In this document: positions 60,782 through 64,000 of the stretch, piece after piece
Layout: every line of letters starts with the position of its first letter
Position numbering within the stretch: the first letter of the stretch is position 1
Made by a program: the position numbers and the translations under genes
Source: Nostoc sp. NIES-4103
GTDB taxonomy: Bacteria; Cyanobacteriota; Cyanobacteriia; Cyanobacteriales; Nostocaceae
Direction of reading: 5' to 3'
NCBI RefSeq assembly: GCF_002368335.1
Contig: NZ_AP018288.1
Location: 1,233,247 to 1,297,246, forward strand
Length of the DNA stretch: 64,000 nt
Notes under the pieces: generated by a model
Seen by the model: the letters and a program-made list of their open reading frames with translations, nothing else
What the model was told of the DNA's origin: nothing
Databases searched by the model: none

Positions 60782-62071
60782 ATGATTCATAATCTCTTAT
60801 TGAAACCAGCAAATCAAAGATTGTTTGCATTAATAATTGGTGCGACTGCAATTACAGGTGTAATGGCTTTTTATGCAATTTCTCAGTTTGGACAAGTTGG
60901 TAAAACTACCTCACCTGAGCCTGTACAAACTACTCAGACCGCGCCAAAAGTGACGGCCTTAGGCAGACTAGAACCAGAAAAAGAGGTAATTAGCCTGTCT
61001 GCACCGTTGGTTTTGGACGGCGATCGTGTTGGCGAAATTTTAGTCGAGGAAGGTGATACTGTTAAAGCTGGACAGGTAGTAGCAATTTTAGACTCACGCG
61101 CCCGCTTGCAAGCTGCCGTCCTCCAAGCCCAAAAACAAGTGAGAGTTGCCCAAGCTAAACTTGCTCAAGTCAAAGCAGGAGCCAAAGTAGGGGAAATTCA
61201 GGCACAGCAAGCTAGTGTAGAACGCTTACAGGCTCAGTCCCAAGGGGATAAAACAGGGCAAATTGAAGCGATCGCGAGAATAGAAGCGCAATGGCAGGGA
61301 GATAGAATTGCTCAAGAGGCAACCATCAAAAAGCTAGAGGCAGAACTAAGAAATGCCGAAGCCGAATATCAACGGTATCAGCAGCTATACTCCCAAGGAG
61401 CAATTTCCAACTCTTCATTTGATAGTAAACGCTTGAGTTTAGACACTGCAAAACAGCAACTAGGCGAAGCCAAAGCAATTCTCGACCGGATTAACTCCAC
61501 AGCCACTAGACAACTAGCCGAAGCCAAAGTAGCACTCAACCGCATCAACGCCACTGGTAGCAAACAAGTCAGCGAAGCCAAAGCCACACTCACCAGTATT
61601 GCCGAAGTCCGGCCAGTGGACGTGCAGGCGGCGCAAAGTGAAGTTGAAAATGCGATCGCTGCACTCAAACGTGCCCAAACTGACTTAGAAGCAGCTAACA
61701 TCAAAGCACCAATGGCAGGTCAAATTCTCAAAATTCATACACGAGTCGGAGAAAAAATTAGTAGTGAGGGGATTGCAGACTTAGCCCAAACCAACCAAAT
61801 GATGGCAGTGGCAGAAGTTTATCAAACTGATATTGGTAAAGTCAAACTCGGACAGTCGGCAGTAATTACCAGTCAGGCATTTTCTGGTGAACTGCGAGGA
61901 ACCGTTTCTTACATTGGCTTACAGGTGAATCGGCAAAACGTTTTCAGCAACCAGCCAGGGGAAAACCTCGATAGCCGAGTAGTTGAAGTGGAAATTCGCC
62001 TCAATCCTGAAGATAGTAAACGAGTTGCAGGTTTTACTAATTTACAGGTGCAGGCAGCAATTGAATTGTAA
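60782..62071 (+). CDS. devB: DevB-type membrane fusion protein of an ABC exporter
   Basis: The 429-residue protein has one N-terminal membrane helix (LFALIIGATAITGVMAFYAI). A lipoyl-like domain (VTALGRLEPEKEVISLSAP, GDTVKAGQVVAILDS) comes next. A long alpha-helical hairpin rich in Ala/Glu/Gln follows (about residues 115-305). The beta-barrel part has DIGKVKLGQSAVITSQAF. It matches DevB/HlyD adaptors, which link the inner-membrane DevC/DevA to TolC. Repeated AEAKVALNRINATGSKQ segments in the hairpin suggest recent duplication of a helical unit. The cargo may be a glycolipid or drug. Confidence 0.92.
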   Translation: MIHNLLLKPANQRLFALIIGATAITGVMAFYAISQFGQVGKTTSPEPVQTTQTAPKVTALGRLEPEKEVISLSAPLVLDGDRVGEILVEEGDTVKAGQVVAILDSRARLQAAVLQAQKQVRVAQAKLAQVKAGAKVGEIQAQQASVERLQAQSQGDKTGQIEAIARIEAQWQGDRIAQEATIKKLEAELRNAEAEYQRYQQLYSQGAISNSSFDSKRLSLDTAKQQLGEAKAILDRINSTATRQLAEAKVALNRINATGSKQVSEAKATLTSIAEVRPVDVQAAQSEVENAIAALKRAQTDLEAANIKAPMAGQILKIHTRVGEKISSEGIADLAQTNQMMAVAEVYQTDIGKVKLGQSAVITSQAFSGELRGTVSYIGLQVNRQNVFSNQPGENLDSRVVEVEIRLNPEDSKRVAGFTNLQVQAAIEL

Positions 62072-62115
62072 AACCGTTGCTACACACATTCAGTACAAAA
62101 TCAATAAATTTCATC

Positions 62116-62451
62116 ATGTTGAAAGTCATATATTTTCTACTTTGCATCCTGGGAACAGTTTTACCATACTCACAGTTCTTGCCATTTATCTTAGAGCATG
62201 GTCTTGATATCCGGCTTTTTTTTGAACAGCTATTTACTAACAGAATTTCTAGTTTTTTTGGCATGGATGTGATTGTTTCATCCTTAACTCTCTGGGTATT
62301 TGTGTTTTGGGAAGGCACTCGTCTGAAAATGCAAAACCTCTGGATTTACATTACTTCTAATCTTTTGGTTGGGGTTTCCCTTGGCTTGCCGTTGTTTTTA
62401 TTAATGCGACAGTATCAACTGGAACAGCAGACTGACACTGTAATTTCTTAA
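62116..62451 (+). CDS. DUF2834 small membrane protein
   Basis: The 111-residue protein has three hydrophobic segments (VIYFLLCILGTVLPYSQF, VIVSSLTLWVFVFW, LLVGVSLGLPLFLLM) and the family hallmark LGTVLPYSQFLPF...LFFEQLFTNRISSFFG. I chose the ATG at 62116 rather than an upstream start. It lies between devB and devC, which is unusual since devB and devC are normally adjacent. It is probably co-transcribed and may assist the exporter; its function is unknown. Confidence 0.85.
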   Translation: MLKVIYFLLCILGTVLPYSQFLPFILEHGLDIRLFFEQLFTNRISSFFGMDVIVSSLTLWVFVFWEGTRLKMQNLWIYITSNLLVGVSLGLPLFLLMRQYQLEQQTDTVIS

Positions 62452-62470
62452 CTGAAATCTTGCACCATTG

Positions 62471-62554
62471 TCAATTAACTGGGGACTGGTGACTGGAAAA
62501 GAGTTTTCCAATGCCCCATACCCAATACCTAATCCCCAATTCCCAATTCCCAAT
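62471..62554. repeat. Heptamer repeats between the DUF2834 and devC genes
   Basis: ACTGGGGACTGGTGACTGG and CCCAATTCCCAATTCCCAAT runs fill the gap and end one base before the devC start. The frame of devC is open through them, but the residues they would add look artificial. Confidence 0.7.
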
Positions 62555-63715
62555 ATGAAACTATTTCGCAAAACGCCGCTAGCATGGCGGCAGTTAATGA
62601 AAGAAAAAACGCGTCTGGCTGTTGCGGTTGCAGGTATTACTTTTGCAGACATGCTGATGTTCATTCAGCTGGGGTTTCAAAGTGCGCTGTTTGATGCATC
62701 TGTGAAACCTCATCGCAGTTTACAAGCAGATTTGGTCTTGATTAATCCCCAATTTCAAACTTTATTTGCAGTCAAAAGCTTTTCTAGAGAGCGACTTTAC
62801 CAGGCATTAGCTTATGAAGGAGTTCAATCAGTAACTTCGCTTTATATTGGCAGCGGACAGTGGCGAAATCCCGAAACCCGTCTTGACCGCACCATCTTAG
62901 TTTGGGGTATCGATCCCACACAAACTACATTTAATCTTCCCGAAATCCAACAAAACCAATATCATTTAAAGCAGTTATATCAGGTTCTGTTTGATCAGGC
63001 TGGTCGTCCAGAATACGGGACGATTGGTGATATGTTTCAAAAAACAGGTAACTTACAAACGGAACTGAATAACAAAGCTATCAGTGTTAAGGGTTTATTT
63101 AGTAATGGTGCATCCTTTGCCGCCGATGGCAACGTTATTGTTAGTGATTCCACCTTTTTACAACTATTTCCGCAGCGTCAACGCGATCGCATCGAAGTTG
63201 GGTTAATCAATCTCAAACCGGGTGCTGATCCTGAAAAAGTGCGATCGCAACTTGCCACCGGGCTGCCTAACGATGTTAGAGTTTTGACTCTAGAAGGGTT
63301 TGCCGAAGTCGAGAAACAATACTGGGAAAACGGCACTGCCATTGGTTTTATTTTCACTTTAGGTACAGCAGTCGGGTTTATTGTCGGTATCGTCATTGTA
63401 TATCAGATTCTTTACTCCGATGTTTCTGACCACTTGCCAGAATACGCCACACTTAAAGCCATGGGCTACACTGATCGCTATCTTTTAGGAGTATTGCTGC
63501 AAGAAGCATTGTTTTTAGCCATTTTAGGTTTTCTTCCGGGATTTATCCTTTCATTTGGGCTGTATCAGGTGACATATGCTGCTACCATGCTGCCGATTTT
63601 CATGAAAACGGAACGGGCGATACGAGTATGGATTCTGACTGTGATTATGTGTAGTTTTTCTGGGGCGATCGCAATGCGAAAACTCAGATCTGCTGACCCC
63701 GCCGACGTTTTCTAA
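62555..63715 (+). CDS. devC: DevC-type ABC exporter permease
   Basis: The 386-residue permease follows the MacB/FtsX layout. It has one N-terminal helix (RLAVAVAGITFADMLMFIQLGF), a large periplasmic domain (about residues 45-260) and three C-terminal helices (AIGFIFTLGTAVGFIVGIVIVYQIL, YLLGVLLQEALFLAILGFLPG and WILTVIMCSFSGAIA). DVSDHLPEYATLKAMGYTD is the coupling segment typical of DevC. I take the ATG at 62555 because the upstream codons come from a heptamer repeat. It works with DevB and DevA. Confidence 0.93.
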   Translation: MKLFRKTPLAWRQLMKEKTRLAVAVAGITFADMLMFIQLGFQSALFDASVKPHRSLQADLVLINPQFQTLFAVKSFSRERLYQALAYEGVQSVTSLYIGSGQWRNPETRLDRTILVWGIDPTQTTFNLPEIQQNQYHLKQLYQVLFDQAGRPEYGTIGDMFQKTGNLQTELNNKAISVKGLFSNGASFAADGNVIVSDSTFLQLFPQRQRDRIEVGLINLKPGADPEKVRSQLATGLPNDVRVLTLEGFAEVEKQYWENGTAIGFIFTLGTAVGFIVGIVIVYQILYSDVSDHLPEYATLKAMGYTDRYLLGVLLQEALFLAILGFLPGFILSFGLYQVTYAATMLPIFMKTERAIRVWILTVIMCSFSGAIAMRKLRSADPADVF

Positions 63716-63765
63716 AGTAATTCGTAATTCGTAATTAAGAAAGTCAGATATGGTCTGGGTTTCGG
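63716..63765. repeat. ATTCGTA heptamers with conserved tail
   Basis: Two to three ATTCGTA copies are followed by ATTAAGAAAGTCAGATATGG and TCTGGGTTT, as at 45070-45110. It lies between devC and devA. Confidence 0.7.
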
Positions 63766-63873
63766 AATTTAAATGAGTTGCCTTTTAGAGAATTGGTATC
63801 AACGACGGACAAATAAAAATATCTCGCTGTTCACAATCATCAGTTATCTGTCACCTATTGTTTAATAAATTCT

Positions 63874-64000
63874 ATGTTGCAAGAATCTTTACCAATAACT
63901 TCTAATTCAACACTCTCTGCTATTGAACCAGTGATTTCTATTCATAATCTCAATCACTACTTTGGTGGAGGTGCGCTTCGTAAACAAGTTTTATTCGATA
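63874..64000 (+). CDS. devA: DevA-type ABC exporter ATPase (start only, cut by window end)
   Basis: The first 42 codons read a short variable N-terminus and then VISIHNLNHYFGGGALRKQV. This is the first strand of a DevA/LolD-type ATP-binding domain with the A-loop tyrosine. Walker A lies beyond the window. Its place after devC supports the call. Confidence 0.8.
   Translation, partial: MLQESLPITSNSTLSAIEPVISIHNLNHYFGGGALRKQVLFD

Overview
The window comes from the chromosome of a filamentous, probably heterocyst-forming cyanobacterium of the Nostoc/Tolypothrix/Scytonema kind. Evidence: a complete scytonemin (sheath sunscreen) locus, devBCA-type exporter genes, a cyanobacterial SLH-OprB porin, many copies of the octamer GCGATCGC (HIP1), and abundant heptamer/nonamer tandem repeats and GC-rich palindromes between genes. 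There is no transposase, tRNA, rRNA or CRISPR array that I can see.

Region 1 (about 1.1-28.2 kb) is the scytonemin locus. On the minus strand, in transcription order, lie scyA, scyB, scyC, scyD, scyE, scyF, a TyrA, an AroB/EboD-like cyclase, a fused trpEG, trpC, trpA, trpB, trpD, a DAHP synthase and two repeat-rich proteins of unknown function. A histidine kinase and a REC-AraC response regulator are transcribed divergently from scyA across a 1.1 kb intergenic region. The aro/trp/tyr genes supply tryptophan and 4-hydroxyphenylpyruvate. ScyB deaminates tryptophan, ScyA couples the two keto acids, and ScyC cyclises the product. ScyD, ScyE and ScyF are exported beta-propeller proteins, all with PEP-CTERM-like tails. 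Compared with the Nostoc punctiforme locus as I remember it, tyrP and dsbA are missing here.

Region 2 (about 28.3-48.7 kb) looks like an organosulfur (sulfonate) uptake and breakdown locus. It holds two SsuA-like binding proteins, SsuC and SsuB, the FMNH2-dependent monooxygenase SsuD, and an SfnB/DszC-like acyl-CoA dehydrogenase homologue. It also holds a flavoprotein overlapping a 2[4Fe-4S] ferredoxin, tandem amidohydrolases, tandem 2-hydroxyacid dehydrogenases, a methyltransferase and an outer-membrane porin. A conserved 35-bp element lies upstream of both the flavoprotein operon and ssuD, which suggests one shared regulator.

Region 3 (about 49.2-59.5 kb) is a mixed stretch: an aldolase remnant, a HAD hydrolase, a GNAT acetyltransferase, a DUF442 phosphatase-like protein, a GT14-type glycosyltransferase, a sterol desaturase-SDR fusion, an amino-acid-permease-PAS-GGDEF-EAL fusion, and a histidine-decarboxylase-like enzyme lacking the histidine that normally precedes the PLP lysine. 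Region 4 (60.1 kb to the end) is a TetR regulator followed by devB, a DUF2834 membrane protein, devC and the start of devA.

Repeats have reached into genes. A 126-bp repeat block is inserted in frame in trpD, repeats extend the ends of trpA, and a nonamer array sits at the 5' end of one ssuA gene.
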